DNA of 64,000 nt. It comes from Pseudarthrobacter defluvii (GTDB taxonomy: Bacteria; Actinomycetota; Actinomycetes; Actinomycetales; Micrococcaceae). The stretch is from the NCBI RefSeq assembly GCF_030323865.1, contig NZ_CP066362.1:3472001-3536000 (forward strand), written 5' to 3'. The translations under genes and the position numbers were made by a program. The notes beneath the pieces are model-generated. The model was not told the DNA's origin and ran no database searches. It was given only the letters and a program-made list of their open reading frames with translations. Below, in pieces: positions 9,305 to 19,153 of the stretch (its first letter is position 1; the number at the start of each line of letters is the position of its first letter).

Positions 9305-12073
9305 GTGGCTGCAGGAGAAGATACCTCCCATATCCTCAGCGGGTTGACTAACCAGCTGCCTGATCGTGATCCGGAAGAGACTGCCGAGTGGGTTGAGTCC
9401 CTGGATGCGTTGATCAGGGAACAGGGCACCGAGCGTGCCCAATACATCATGCGGAGCCTGCTGCAGCGCGCGGGTGCGCAGAGCGTGGGTGTGCCGATGG
9501 TGACCACCACCGATTACGTGAACACGATCCCGGTGGACCAGGAAGCCGAGTTCCCGGGCAACGAGGAGTACGAGCGCCGCTACCGGGCGTACATGCGGTG
9601 GAACGCCGCGGTCATGGTGCACCGGGCGCAGCGGCCCGATATCGGCGTCGGGGGGCACATCTCCACCTACGCCGGGGCCGCGACCCTGTACGAGGTCGGG
9701 TTCAACCACTTCTTCCGCGGCAAGGACCACCCCGGCGGCGGGGACCAGGTCTTCTTCCAGGGCCACGCCTCCCCCGGCATGTACGCCCGGGCGTTCATGG
9801 AAGGCCGCCTCTCCGAGGAGGACCTGGACGGGTTCCGGCAGGAAAAGTCCCGTGAGGGCCACGCCCTGTCCTCCTACCCGCACCCGCGCCTGATGCCGCA
9901 CTTCTGGGAATTCCCCACCGTGTCCATGGGCATCGGGCCGATGAACGCGATCTACCAGGCCCAGAACAACCGCTACCTGCACAACCGGGGCCTGAAAGAC
10001 ACCTCCGACCAGCAGGTCTGGGCGTTCCTGGGCGACGGGGAAATGGACGAACCCGAATCCCGCGGCCTGCTCCAGCTCGCCGCGAACGAGAACCTGGACA
10101 ACCTGAACTTCGTGATCAACTGCAACCTCCAGCGCCTGGACGGTCCGGTGCGCGGCAACGGCAAGATCATGCAGGAACTCGAAGCGTTCTTCCGCGGCGC
10201 GGGCTGGAACGTGATCAAGGTCGTCTGGGGCCGGGAATGGGATGACCTGCTCACCCGCGACACCGACGGGTCCCTGGTGAAAATCATGAACGAAACCGTC
10301 GACGGGGACTACCAGACCTACAAGGCCGAATCCGGCGGGTTCGTCCGCGAACACTTCTTCGGCAAAACCCCGCAGACCAAGGACCTCGTCGCGGACCTCA
10401 CCGACGACCAGATCTGGAACCTCAAACGCGGCGGCCACGACTACCGCAAGGTCTACGCCGCCTACAAAGCAGCCACCGAATTCAAGGGCAAACCCACCGT
10501 CATCCTCGCCCACACCGTCAAGGGCTACGGCCTCGGCCCCCACTTCGAAGGCCGCAACGCCACCCACCAGATGAAAAAGCTGACCATCGGGGATCTCAAG
10601 GAGTTCAGGGACTACCTGCGCATTCCCATTTCGGATGAACAGCTTGATGCCGATCCCTACGGGCCTCCCTACTACCACCCGGGATTCGATGCGCCCGAGA
10701 TTGCCTATCTCCTCGAACGAAGGAGGGCACTGGGCGGGTCCGTTCCGGAGCGCCGTGGAGGTCATCAGGCCGTGGAGCTTCCGGATGCCAAGTCCTACGA
10801 GGTTGCCAAGCGCGGCTCGGGCAAGCAAATGGCGGCCACCACGATGTCATTCGTGCGCCTGCTGAAGGATTTGCTCAGGGACAAGAAATTCGGGAACCGG
10901 ATTGTGCCCATCGTGCCGGATGAGTCCCGCACTTTCGGTATGGACGCGTTTTTCCCGACTGCCAAGATCTATAGCCCGGCCGGCCAGAACTACTTGTCGG
11001 TGGACCGTGACCTGGTCCTGGCGTACAAGGAATCCCCCGCCGGGCAGCTGATCCACCCCGGGATCAACGAAGCCGGCGCCGTGGCAGCGTTCACCGCCGC
11101 CGGGACCTCCTACGCCACCCACGGCATCCCCCTGGTCCCGGTCTACGTGTTCTACTCCATGTTCGGCTTCCAGCGCACCGGCGACGCCTTCTGGGCCGCC
11201 GCGGACCAAATGACCCGCGGCTTCATCATCGGCGCCACCGCAGGACGGACCACCCTCACCGGCGAAGGCCTCCAGCACGCCGACGGCCACTCCCCCCTGC
11301 TGGCCTCCACCAACCCCGCCGTGCTCACCTACGACCCCGCCTATGGCTACGAGATCGGACACATCGTCCGCTCCGGCCTGGAACGGATGTACGGGGCAGA
11401 GTCCGAAGGACACAACGGCGACAAAAACGTCATGTACTACCTCACCGTGTACAACGAACCCATCATCCAGCCCGCAGAACCCGAGAACCTCGACGTCGAA
11501 GGCGTCATCAAGGGCATCTACCTGCTCGCCCCGGCGAAGGCCGCAGGACTGAACGAAAGCAGTCCCCGCACCCAGATCCTCGCCTCCGGCGTCTCCGTAC
11601 CCTGGGCCCTCGAAGCCCAGCGCGTGCTGGCCGATGACTGGAACGTCTCCGCCGACGTCTGGTCCGTGACCTCCTGGAACGAGCTGCGCCGCGACGGCCT
11701 CGCCGCCGAAGAGGAAGCCTTCCTCAACCCCGGCCAACCCACCCGCGTCCCCTTCGTCACCCAGCAACTCGAAGGAGCCACCGGCCCCATCGTCGCCGTG
11801 TCCGACTACATGAAGGCCGTCCCGGACCAGATCCGGCAATTCGTCCCCAACGAATACGCCACCCTCGGCGCCGACGGCTTCGGCTTCTCCGACACCCGCG
11901 CAGCAGCCCGCCGCTACTTCAAAAACGACACCCACTCCATCGTCGTGAAAGTACTGCAGATGCTCGCGGCGAGGGGCGAAGTTGAGGAGGGTGCGCCGTC
12001 GTACGCCATGGACCGCTACAAGATCCTAGACGTCAACGCCGGCACCACCGGCGGGGCGGGCGGCGACGCCTGA
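9305..12073 (+). CDS. aceE: Pyruvate dehydrogenase E1 component, homodimeric type
   Basis: The 922-residue ThDP enzyme decarboxylates pyruvate and acetylates the E2 lipoyl groups in the cytosolic pyruvate dehydrogenase complex. The N-terminal E2-binding region ([16 protein letters not shown]), the ThDP site [12 protein letters not shown] near residues 240-251 and the transketolase-like second half are all present at full length. The start is GTG after AGAGG. E2 and E3 are not in the window. Codon use changes sharply inside the gene: about 9490-10578 and 11021-11940 are extremely G+C-rich at third positions, while the start, 10579-11020 and the end look ordinary. This points to recombination with a second aceE copy. 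An operator-like site upstream links it to the glyoxylate genes. Confidence 0.95.
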   Translation: MAAGEDTSHILSGLTNQLPDRDPEETAEWVESLDALIREQGTERAQYIMRSLLQRAGAQSVGVPMVTTTDYVNTIPVDQEAEFPGNEEYERRYRAYMRWNAAVMVHRAQRPDIGVGGHISTYAGAATLYEVGFNHFFRGKDHPGGGDQVFFQGHASPGMYARAFMEGRLSEEDLDGFRQEKSREGHALSSYPHPRLMPHFWEFPTVSMGIGPMNAIYQAQNNRYLHNRGLKDTSDQQVWAFLGDGEMDEPESRGLLQLAANENLDNLNFVINCNLQRLDGPVRGNGKIMQELEAFFRGAGWNVIKVVWGREWDDLLTRDTDGSLVKIMNETVDGDYQTYKAESGGFVREHFFGKTPQTKDLVADLTDDQIWNLKRGGHDYRKVYAAYKAATEFKGKPTVILAHTVKGYGLGPHFEGRNATHQMKKLTIGDLKEFRDYLRIPISDEQLDADPYGPPYYHPGFDAPEIAYLLERRRALGGSVPERRGGHQAVELPDAKSYEVAKRGSGKQMAATTMSFVRLLKDLLRDKKFGNRIVPIVPDESRTFGMDAFFPTAKIYSPAGQNYLSVDRDLVLAYKESPAGQLIHPGINEAGAVAAFTAAGTSYATHGIPLVPVYVFYSMFGFQRTGDAFWAAADQMTRGFIIGATAGRTTLTGEGLQHADGHSPLLASTNPAVLTYDPAYGYEIGHIVRSGLERMYGAESEGHNGDKNVMYYLTVYNEPIIQPAEPENLDVEGVIKGIYLLAPAKAAGLNESSPRTQILASGVSVPWALEAQRVLADDWNVSADVWSVTSWNELRRDGLAAEEEAFLNPGQPTRVPFVTQQLEGATGPIVAVSDYMKAVPDQIRQFVPNEYATLGADGFGFSDTRAAARRYFKNDTHSIVVKVLQMLAARGEVEEGAPSYAMDRYKILDVNAGTTGGAGGDA

Positions 12074-12087
12074 CAACCACAGCCGGC

Positions 12088-12132
12088 AGCAGTCGGGGCA
12101 GTTTCCGGGGGGAGGCTGCCCCGACTGCTTTG
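12088..12132 (+). terminator. aceE terminator
   Basis: A 13-bp stem (GCAGTCGGGGCAG with CTGCCCCGACTGC) and a 14-base loop lie just after the aceE stop, followed by a short T-containing stretch. Confidence 0.75.
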
Positions 12133-12140
12133 GCATTGGC

Positions 12141-12146
12141 TAGGGT
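12141..12146 (+). promoter_or_regulatory. Leaderless -10 box of MocA-like gene
   Basis: TAGGGT, six bases, then the ATG at 12153; no ribosome-binding sequence is visible. Confidence 0.5.
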
Positions 12147-12152
12147 GCAGCT

Positions 12153-12857
12153 ATGAAGAACACGGACGCGCCCGGGCCCGCAGGCCCGACTGGCCACGGG
12201 GTGATTGGCGTCGTCCTTGCGGCCGGAGCGGGCACCCGCCTGGGACTGGGACCGAAGGCGCTGCTGCCCTACCGGGGCCGGCCGCTGGTGGAGTCGGTCG
12301 CCAACACACTGCTCGACGGCGGCTGCCGGGAAGTGGTGGTGGTCCTGGGGGCAGGAGCATCTGAAGTTCAGTCGGTTGCCGGCCTCGACCGCTTCCGGGT
12401 AGTGAAGAACCCGGAGTGGCAGACGGGCATGGGCAGCTCGTTCCTCCTTGGAAACCGAGCCGCGGATCCCGGAAGCCACGTTTTGATCGCCCTCGTGGAC
12501 CAACCCGGCCTGACCCGTGAAACCGTGGCACGGTTGCTGGCCCGGCATCGTACGGGCCGGATCACCGCCGCCGCGTACCGCCGCGCATTCGCTGAGGGCG
12601 CGCTGACGGACCATAGCGGCCGCAAAGACAACAGCGCCGGCCACGGAGACAACCGGCAAGCGGGACAACTCCGCCGCGGGCACCCCCTGCTCATCGACGC
12701 CTCCCTGCGGGAGGCCGTGTGCGCAACGGTGACGGGCGACGCCGGGGCGCGCGGCTTTCTGCGCTCCCACCCGGACTTGGTGGATGAGGTGGACTGCAGC
12801 GACCAGTCCACCGGTGAAGACGTCGATACGCCGGACCAGCTGGGTCTTCTACGCTAG
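12153..12857 (+). CDS. Molybdenum cofactor cytidylyltransferase-like NTP transferase
   Basis: The 234-residue protein has the MobA-like nucleotidyltransferase fold. The nucleotide-binding signature LAAGAGTRLGLGPKALLP starts near residue 18, and NPEWQTGMGSS lies near 88, as in MocA proteins. MocA adds CMP to molybdopterin for xanthine-dehydrogenase-family enzymes. The xanthine dehydrogenase operon 3.5 kb away makes that the natural client, though the two are not co-transcribed. CoxC/MobA-type relatives that modify other cofactors are an alternative. It begins with a leaderless -10 box directly after the aceE terminator. Confidence 0.8.
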   Translation: MKNTDAPGPAGPTGHGVIGVVLAAGAGTRLGLGPKALLPYRGRPLVESVANTLLDGGCREVVVVLGAGASEVQSVAGLDRFRVVKNPEWQTGMGSSFLLGNRAADPGSHVLIALVDQPGLTRETVARLLARHRTGRITAAAYRRAFAEGALTDHSGRKDNSAGHGDNRQAGQLRRGHPLLIDASLREAVCATVTGDAGARGFLRSHPDLVDEVDCSDQSTGEDVDTPDQLGLLR

Positions 12858-12947
12858 CGCCCTCCCACCCTCAGCACCCGGGGCTCCAGTAGCAGGCGAC
12901 CTCCACAAGCACTCGAGCACGGTCAGGGCAACATGACCCGGGCCGCG

Positions 12948-14524
12948 TCAGGCGGTTGGGGCGTGCAGGATCCGCTCCAGCCAATGTTCTGCAGGGGATA
13001 TGCCGAGGCGCACGAGATCCGAAAGCACGCCAGGCGCTCCCTCCCCCGGTACCTTGTTCCGGTTGCGAAGGGCTGGCCATTTCGTTGGTTCCCAGTCCTG
13101 GTGTTCGCTCGGGTACTGCCTGCCGGTGGGTGAGGTCCAGCCGGGTGGTTCGTTTTTGGTGGCCGGGGTGGGTTTCCACCCGGTGGTGTGGCGGAGTTTG
13201 TGGTGTTTCGGGCAGGGCTGTCCCAGGTTGCTGATCCCGGTGGTGCCGCCGTTGGCCCAGGCGAGGATGTGGTCGGCGTCATTATCCAGGGAATTATTGC
13301 TGCAGCCCGGGAACGGGCACTTACCGTCCCGCATCCGCAACCAAGCCCGCATCGCGTGGGTCACCCGGTAACTCGTCCGCCCGATCTCCAGCGGCGCCCC
13401 GTCCCGGGGATCCACCAACACCCGGTAAAACGATGTTGCCCCATTCGCCACCAGGTCCCGCGCCATCGACGGCGGGATCGTCCCGTACCCGTCCAGCACG
13501 GCCGGCTCATCCGTCAACCCCATCAACGAGTACACCGGGACCGTGACCAGGACCTGCGCATGGATCGGCGAAGACCAGGGCTGCTGCCCGGCACCGTAAC
13601 GTCCACCGGCATCTGGACCGTCGACGGCACCAGCGCCGCCCCGGTGGACGGCCTCGACGTCACTGCCTGCGTCGGATAAGGGCGTGGCACAGGGACCACC
13701 GGCGTGGACGATACTGCCGCTGCCAAGGACCGCACTGGCGAACTTGTCGGCCCGCAGCTGCGGCATGCTGCGGGACTCATCCGGCCCCTGCATGCCACGC
13801 GAGATCGCGGTGAGCCGGTTCCACCGGCCAACGCCTCAGCCGCCGGCAGGCACGCGGACAGCCACGCCATCCCATCCTGGTCCGGCCGGAACTCCACCCG
13901 CCGATCCGCCAGCCCCTTGGCATGGCGTTTCTCGATGCTCTCCGCGTGGTGACGTTCCCGCCACGTCCTGGCCTTGACCCGAAACCGGTGCGCCGGCATC
14001 TCCCCCACCGGGCACCCCCGAGCAGGGTCCTGGGCGTCAGGGTCAAGGAAATGGGCTTCCAACGCCGTCGCCCCCGCAGCATCAAGGCCGGCCGTCTCAT
14101 CCGCCATCACCACCGCGTGCTGCCACGACAGAGTCCCGGTCTGCAGCCCCGCCAACGTCCGCGGCAACGAGGAAACAACGGCGTGCGAAGTCGCCAGGAA
14201 CGATGACGCAGCCCGCGGCCCCAAAGCCAGCACACACCCGACCTCCGCCGCGAACGCCATCTCCTGCGCCTGCACCGGCACATCAGGCCCGGCAACAACA
14301 GAGGCGCTCCCCGCGTACGTCACCGCAGCCTTCGCCTTCAAACCAGCGAACCCGGCCTCCACCTCACGGGCACCGGCCAAAACGTCCAGGCACCCATCAG
14401 CCAGCCCCGCCAACGGATCAGCCACCGAGAACGGCTCAGAACCGCACCCATCCACCTCCGCATGCAACACAGCAAGGGCAGCCCGGATGTCCGCATAAGC
14501 CCTGGTTACCGCTGCCTTCCCCAT
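12948..14524 (-). pseudogene. DUF222/HNH endonuclease-like protein, frameshifted
   Basis: Two overlapping reading frames make up one family member. The N-terminal DUF222-type region runs from the ATG at 14524 to about LPAAEALAGG. The C-terminal part, in another frame, carries NRLTAISRGMQGPDESR and then the HNH nuclease motif: CPFPGC, DADHILAWANGG and CPKHH. Restoring one base near 13824 would join them at LAGG-WNRLT, so a one-base deletion, or a sequencing error, explains the break. Such genes occur in many dispersed copies in Arthrobacter-like genomes. A -10 box (CATGAT) six bases from the ATG suggests leaderless expression. Confidence 0.8.
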
Positions 14525-14530
14525 AAACCA

Positions 14531-14536
14531 ATCATG
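14531..14536 (-). promoter_or_regulatory. Leaderless -10 box of HNH gene
   Basis: On the minus strand CATGAT, six bases, then the ATG at 14524. Confidence 0.45.
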
Positions 14537-14574
14537 ACAAGGGGGTACGACATTCTGGCCGTGAAGACGTCAGC

Positions 14575-15222
14575 TCAGGCCTGCATCCCACTTTCCAATA
14601 GCTGTTCCAGCCCCTGTTTGAAGCCGGACCGCCCGCCATGGGCCGGGTGCCGGATTTTTGGCGCGGACAGACCACTGCGCTGCAGGCTGTGCTGGGCCAC
14701 GTTTCCCACCGCCACGATGGAGGTGACTCCGAACAGCTCCGCCAGTTCCTGCCAGAAAGACGTGCCGAGGTTGGTTTCGGACGGCCTGGGCGTGCGGTTG
14801 GACAACGGCTGCCCCGGCTTGTGGGTGTGCCAGGGAAAAGCACTCCACAGCAGCGGCAGGAACCCCACTTCTTCCAGGACTTGCCAGAGCACGGTGGCGG
14901 TGGGCTCGGCAGCTACCCCTGCAGCTTCGGGAGGCAGAACGTAGCCCTTGCCGGGGCCGAAGAGCCCGAAGCTGTTGGCGGGCCCTCCGAGAATGACCCT
15001 GTTGGTGAAGGGCACCCCGGTAATCCGCATGCCCCTGAAGCCCGGCGCCTCCCCCACCAGCAGCACCTTGGGCCGCCGGTCCAGCATCTCCTGCAGGTAG
15101 AGCTCAAGGTTGTGCCGGCGCAGCGCGTTCGCCGGAACTTCATGATTGAAGAAGTTGGTGCACCCAGGCCCCAGCTCCACGGCCGCGAGCCGCTCTACAA
15201 CGTCATGGACTGGGTCAGTCAC
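14575..15222 (-). CDS. Uracil-DNA glycosylase superfamily protein
   Basis: The 215 residues fit the UDG superfamily (PF03167-like), near the uncharacterised bacterial branch. VGEAPGFRGMRITGVPFTNR near residue 56 corresponds to the water-activating and uracil-stacking motif. IVAVGNVAQ forms the core strand, and RHPAHGG near 190 is the DNA-intercalation motif. It would excise uracil or a mismatched base in repair; catalytic Asp/Asn positions differ from family 1, so substrate range is uncertain. The start is GTG, 26 bases after the aldo/keto reductase stop on the same strand, so the pair may be co-transcribed. Confidence 0.75.
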   Translation of the reverse strand: MTDPVHDVVERLAAVELGPGCTNFFNHEVPANALRRHNLELYLQEMLDRRPKVLLVGEAPGFRGMRITGVPFTNRVILGGPANSFGLFGPGKGYVLPPEAAGVAAEPTATVLWQVLEEVGFLPLLWSAFPWHTHKPGQPLSNRTPRPSETNLGTSFWQELAELFGVTSIVAVGNVAQHSLQRSGLSAPKIRHPAHGGRSGFKQGLEQLLESGMQA

Positions 15223-15248
15223 CGGCGAGCTTCCAGGCGGCGACCGGG

Positions 15249-16229
15249 TTACCAGCGCGGGTGGATGGACTCGCGGAAGTAGTGGTCATAGATCCAGCGG
15301 ACGCCGTCGTCGAACTCCTTGCCCACGCTGACAGTGGCCGCGCCAGCATTGGCGCGGGCCTGCTCCACATTGCGGGCGCCCGGGATAACGGTGGTGACGC
15401 CGTCCTGCGCGGCGATCCACGCGATGGCTGCCTGGGCGGTGGTGGCACCGGAAGGCACCAACTGCTCGAATTCCTTCACTGCCTTGAGGCCCTGCTCGTA
15501 GTCCACGCCGGAGAAGGTCTCCCCGACGTCGAAGGCCTCGCCCTGGCGGTTGTAGTTGCGGTGGTCGTTCTCCGCGAACGTGGTGTCCTTGGTGTACTTG
15601 CCGGACAGCAGGCCGGATGCCAGCGGCACGCGGGCGATGATGCCAACCCCTGCGGCCTTGGCGGCGGGCAGTACCTCGTCCAGCGGCTTGAGGCGGAAGG
15701 CGTTGAGGATGATCTGGACCGAGGCCGTTCCCTCGTGCCGGATGGCTTCGAGTGCCTCGTCCGTGCGTTCCACACTCACGCCGTAGTTGCGGATGGCACC
15801 TTCGGCCACGAGTGTATCCAGGGCGTCATAAACTTCGTTGTTGCTGTACACCGGGGTGGGCGGGCAGTGCAGCTGGACCAGGTCCAGGGTGTCCATGCCC
15901 AGGTTCTTCCGTGAGCGGTCAACCCACTGGCGGAAGTTGGCCAGGGTGTAGTTTTCCGGCCGCTGTTCCATCCGCCGGCCCATCTTGGTGGCCACCGTGA
16001 TGCCGAGGCCCGGGTTGTCCGCCAGGAACTTCCCGATTGCCTGCTCGCTCTTGCCGTCGCCGTATACGTCGGCGGTGTCGAAGAGGGTGACGCCGGCCTC
16101 CACCGAGGCTGCGAGGATGGCCTGCGCCTGCGCCGGATCCACGTTGCCCCAGTCCGCGCCGAGCTGCCAGGTGCCGAGCCCCACGATGGAGACGTTCCGT
16201 CCGGTCTTGCCTAAAATCCGCTGTTCCAT
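15249..16229 (-). CDS. Aldo/keto reductase
   Basis: A 326-residue NADPH-dependent AKR barrel. The start at 16229 gives the usual MEQRILGKTGRNVSIVGLG. FDTADVYGDGKSE near residue 49 includes the catalytic Asp and Tyr. VATKMGRR holds the Lys, and VQLHCPP the His. The C-terminal VIPGARNVEQARANAGA is the NADP-phosphate site. Substrate is unknown. A TATAGT -10 box lies six bases from the ATG, pointing to a leaderless transcript. Confidence 0.9.
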   Translation of the reverse strand: MEQRILGKTGRNVSIVGLGTWQLGADWGNVDPAQAQAILAASVEAGVTLFDTADVYGDGKSEQAIGKFLADNPGLGITVATKMGRRMEQRPENYTLANFRQWVDRSRKNLGMDTLDLVQLHCPPTPVYSNNEVYDALDTLVAEGAIRNYGVSVERTDEALEAIRHEGTASVQIILNAFRLKPLDEVLPAAKAAGVGIIARVPLASGLLSGKYTKDTTFAENDHRNYNRQGEAFDVGETFSGVDYEQGLKAVKEFEQLVPSGATTAQAAIAWIAAQDGVTTVIPGARNVEQARANAGAATVSVGKEFDDGVRWIYDHYFRESIHPRW

Positions 16230-16235
16230 CCCCCG

Positions 16236-16241
16236 ACTATA
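16236..16241 (-). promoter_or_regulatory. Leaderless -10 box of aldo/keto reductase gene
   Basis: TATAGT on the minus strand, six bases, then the ATG at 16229. Confidence 0.5.
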
Positions 16242-16250
16242 TGCAACGAT

Positions 16251-16282
16251 GCAACCCGGGGTCAGTTCCGACCCCGGGTTGC
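16251..16282 (-). terminator. Stem-loop after xanthine dehydrogenase operon
   Basis: A perfect 13-bp stem (GCAACCCGGGGTC) with a six-base loop lies 35 bases past the xdh stop. The T-run is poor, so termination may be partial. Confidence 0.6.
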
Positions 16283-16316
16283 GCCCGCGCAAGCGGAACT
16301 ATGACCACCTGCCAGC

Positions 16317-19151
16317 CTAGGAAGTCACGCGCTCCAGCTTGGGCACCAGGCCCGCTTCCTTGAGCCCCATGTAGATCCGGTCCCGGGCGATGGGCAAAGA
16401 CGCGAACCGCACTCCGGTGGCGTTCCGGATGGCATTGGCAAGCGCCGGCGCCACGGGATTGAACGGGCTTTCGCTCATCGATTTCGCCCCCAGCGGCCCC
16501 AGTTTGTCGTTGGTGTCCGCAAAGTACACCTCGCTGCGCGGCACGTCCGCGAAAGTAGGAATGTGGTACTGCCGCAGGATGTCCGTGGTGACCTTGCCGG
16601 CGTCGTCCACTACCACCTCCTCGTACAGCGTGGCACCCAGGGCCTGCGCGATCCCGCCCTCGATCTGGCCGCGGCACTGGCGCGGGTTGACCACCACGCC
16701 GGCGTCCGCCGCCTGCACGCTTTGCAGGATCTTCAGCTCACCGGTGCCGCGGTTCACCGCCACCCGGAAGCCGTGCACGTTGAAGGCTACGGAGCGTGGG
16801 GTGCCACCCCAGCGCCCCTCGGCAGCAAGTTCGACGCCGGCATCCGCAGCAGCCTGCGCCAGGTCAGCCAGTGCCACGGGAGTTCCATCGATCACAACGC
16901 TGCCTCCGTCAAGAACGCACGCGGAAGCCTGCGTCTGCCGGATGCCTGCCGCGAAGGCCCGGATCCGGACGGCCAACTCTTCCGCCGCGGCCAGCGTGGC
17001 CTTGCCGGCCACCACCGTACCGGCAGAGCCGAACGCACCGGTATCGTGCTCCACCAGGTCCGTGTCTGACTGCCGCACCACCACCCTGGCCGCCTCCGTG
17101 GACAAGGCTGTGGCCGCCAACTGTGCGTGCACCGTGGTGGTGCCGTTGCCGAACTCGGCGGTACCGACGTCGGCCTGGTACGTTCCGTCCGGCAGGAGCC
17201 GGACGTGGGAGTGGGCGAAGTGCCCGCGCGGCGGCACGGTGTCGATCATCGACAGTGCAGCGCCCTCGCCCACCATCCAGTCGGGCCCCAGGTCATCCAG
17301 ACCCGCATCCTGGTAGCGGGCCTTGCCGCGGTCCAAGGCATCGCGGACCAGGTCCAGGCACTGGTCCAGGCCGTAGCTGCCGTAGTGGACGTCCTCCTCC
17401 GGATCCGGCTGGGTGGACAGCATGTGGTCCCCCTCCCGGACCATGTTCCGGCGGCGGAACTCCAGCGGATCCATGCCGATCCCGGCCGCCAGTTCGTCCA
17501 TGGCAGACTCGATGGCGAAGATCATCTGGCTGAGTCCGTAGCCGCGGAAAGCACCGGCCGGAACAGTGTTCGTGTACACCGAGTGCGCGTCCACCTTCTT
17601 GTTTGCGCAGTTGTACACGGCCAGCGATTCACCGCAGCCGTGGAACATCACGCCCGGCCCGTGGTTGCCGTAGGCGCCGGTGTTGGTCACGACGTCCAGC
17701 TCCAGGGCCGTCAGCCTGCCGGCCCTGCTGGCGCCCGCCTTCAGCTTGATGGTGAACGGGTGCCGGGTGGTGGTGGCGGTGAACTGCTCCGTGCGGGTGA
17801 GTTCCAGCTGGACCGGCCGCTGCAGCTTCAGGGCCGCGAGCGCCACGAGGTCCTCGGTGAGGACTTCCTGCTTGCCGCCGAAGCCACCGCCCACACGCCC
17901 GGCCACCACGTGCACCTTGTCTTCTTCCAGGCCGAACACCCGGCACAGCGTCCGCCGGACCAGGAACGGGACCTGGCTGGAGGTGCGGACCTGCAGCCGG
18001 CCTTCGGCGTCCACCGAGGCGATGGCCGCGTGCGTTTCCAGCGCAACGTGCTGCACCCTCTGGGTCTGGTAGGTCTGTTCGTGGATGAAGTCGGCGGCGG
18101 CGAAACCATCGGCCACGTTTCCCAGCTCCGAGTGCAGTTCCGCCACCACGTTGCGGTCCGGACCGGCGATGCGGGAGGCAAAGGCGTCCTTGTCCCCGTG
18201 GACCAAAGGAGCGCCGGGCAGCAGGGCATCCTGGGGCGAGAAGACGGCGGGAAGCTCGTCATACTCCACGTGCAGCGCACGGACCCCGGCTTCCGCGGCG
18301 CCCACGGATTCCGCGACGACGGCGGCCACCCGCTGCCCGCGAAACCGCACCACGTCATCGAGCACGCGCGTATCGTCGGGGTCGTCGGTGAAGAGCTCGT
18401 GCTGGGCCGTGGAGAACAACTGCTCCGGCGCGTCCTCATGGGTGAAGACGGCCACGACGCCAGGGACCTGCAGCGCCCCCTCCTTGTCGATGGACACCAC
18501 CCGTGCGTGGGCGTGCGGCGAGCGCAGGATCTTCAGGTGCAGCAGTGCCTGCTGCTGGTCCATCGGGAGGTCCAGGGTGTAGCGGGCGGCGCCGGTGACG
18601 ACGGCCCGGCTTGCGGGCGCGGGAACGTCGTCGCCCAGGCGGCCCGGCTCCGGATCCGGCTGGCCGTCCCCGGCGATGCCGGAGCCGCGTCCTTCAGGGG
18701 CGGGATGGCCGGCATCCCCGCAGACCGCATCGGCAATGGCGCGGTACCCGGTGCACCGGCAAAGGTTGCCCTTGAGGTTCCTGGGCAGGTTCTCTTTCTG
18801 CTTCTCATCGAACGTTGCCGCCGTCATCACCATGCCCGCGGTGCAGAAGCCGCACTGGAAACCCTGCCGCTCCATGAACTGCTGCTGCACGGGGTGCAAT
18901 TCCCCGTCACCGCCAGGGCCAGCAGCAGCCAACCCCTCAATAGTGGTGATCGCATGCCCCTCCGCCCGGACGGCCGGGTAGATGCAGCTGTGGACCGGTG
19001 TTCCGTCCACGTGCACGGTGCAGGCGCCGCAATCGCCCCCATCGCACCCCTTCTTCACGCCGGTGTTGCCCTGCTCCCGCAGGAAAGTGCGCAGGCACTG
19101 GCCGGGGCGGGGTGCGGTGCCTGCGGGGGTGCCATTGATCTCGATGGCCAT
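16317..19151 (-). CDS. Xanthine dehydrogenase-family subunit, fused [2Fe-2S] and molybdenum domains
   Basis: I start the gene at the ATG at 19151, two bases after the FAD-subunit stop, giving 944 residues. The plant-type ferredoxin cluster uses CDGGDCGAC near residue 36. The second cluster domain has FQCGFC and LCRCTGY near 105-140. A linker leads to the molybdopterin domains: GRVGGGFGGKQE, AFRGYG, EFGNGT, and the C-terminal AKSMSESPFNP with the candidate catalytic Glu. It would oxidise hypoxanthine and xanthine to urate with the FAD subunit. Fusion of FeS and Mo parts, with a separate FAD subunit, is a less common layout. It is the last gene of the guaD-permease-xdhC-FAD-xdh cluster. Confidence 0.9.
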   Translation of the reverse strand: MAIEINGTPAGTAPRPGQCLRTFLREQGNTGVKKGCDGGDCGACTVHVDGTPVHSCIYPAVRAEGHAITTIEGLAAAGPGGDGELHPVQQQFMERQGFQCGFCTAGMVMTAATFDEKQKENLPRNLKGNLCRCTGYRAIADAVCGDAGHPAPEGRGSGIAGDGQPDPEPGRLGDDVPAPASRAVVTGAARYTLDLPMDQQQALLHLKILRSPHAHARVVSIDKEGALQVPGVVAVFTHEDAPEQLFSTAQHELFTDDPDDTRVLDDVVRFRGQRVAAVVAESVGAAEAGVRALHVEYDELPAVFSPQDALLPGAPLVHGDKDAFASRIAGPDRNVVAELHSELGNVADGFAAADFIHEQTYQTQRVQHVALETHAAIASVDAEGRLQVRTSSQVPFLVRRTLCRVFGLEEDKVHVVAGRVGGGFGGKQEVLTEDLVALAALKLQRPVQLELTRTEQFTATTTRHPFTIKLKAGASRAGRLTALELDVVTNTGAYGNHGPGVMFHGCGESLAVYNCANKKVDAHSVYTNTVPAGAFRGYGLSQMIFAIESAMDELAAGIGMDPLEFRRRNMVREGDHMLSTQPDPEEDVHYGSYGLDQCLDLVRDALDRGKARYQDAGLDDLGPDWMVGEGAALSMIDTVPPRGHFAHSHVRLLPDGTYQADVGTAEFGNGTTTVHAQLAATALSTEAARVVVRQSDTDLVEHDTGAFGSAGTVVAGKATLAAAEELAVRIRAFAAGIRQTQASACVLDGGSVVIDGTPVALADLAQAAADAGVELAAEGRWGGTPRSVAFNVHGFRVAVNRGTGELKILQSVQAADAGVVVNPRQCRGQIEGGIAQALGATLYEEVVVDDAGKVTTDILRQYHIPTFADVPRSEVYFADTNDKLGPLGAKSMSESPFNPVAPALANAIRNATGVRFASLPIARDRIYMGLKEAGLVPKLERVTS

Positions 19152-19153
19152 GC

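Noticed and set aside
9254..11935. Two long minus-strand frames opposite aceE
   Set aside because: They arise from extreme third-position GC in aceE and have no recognisable motifs.
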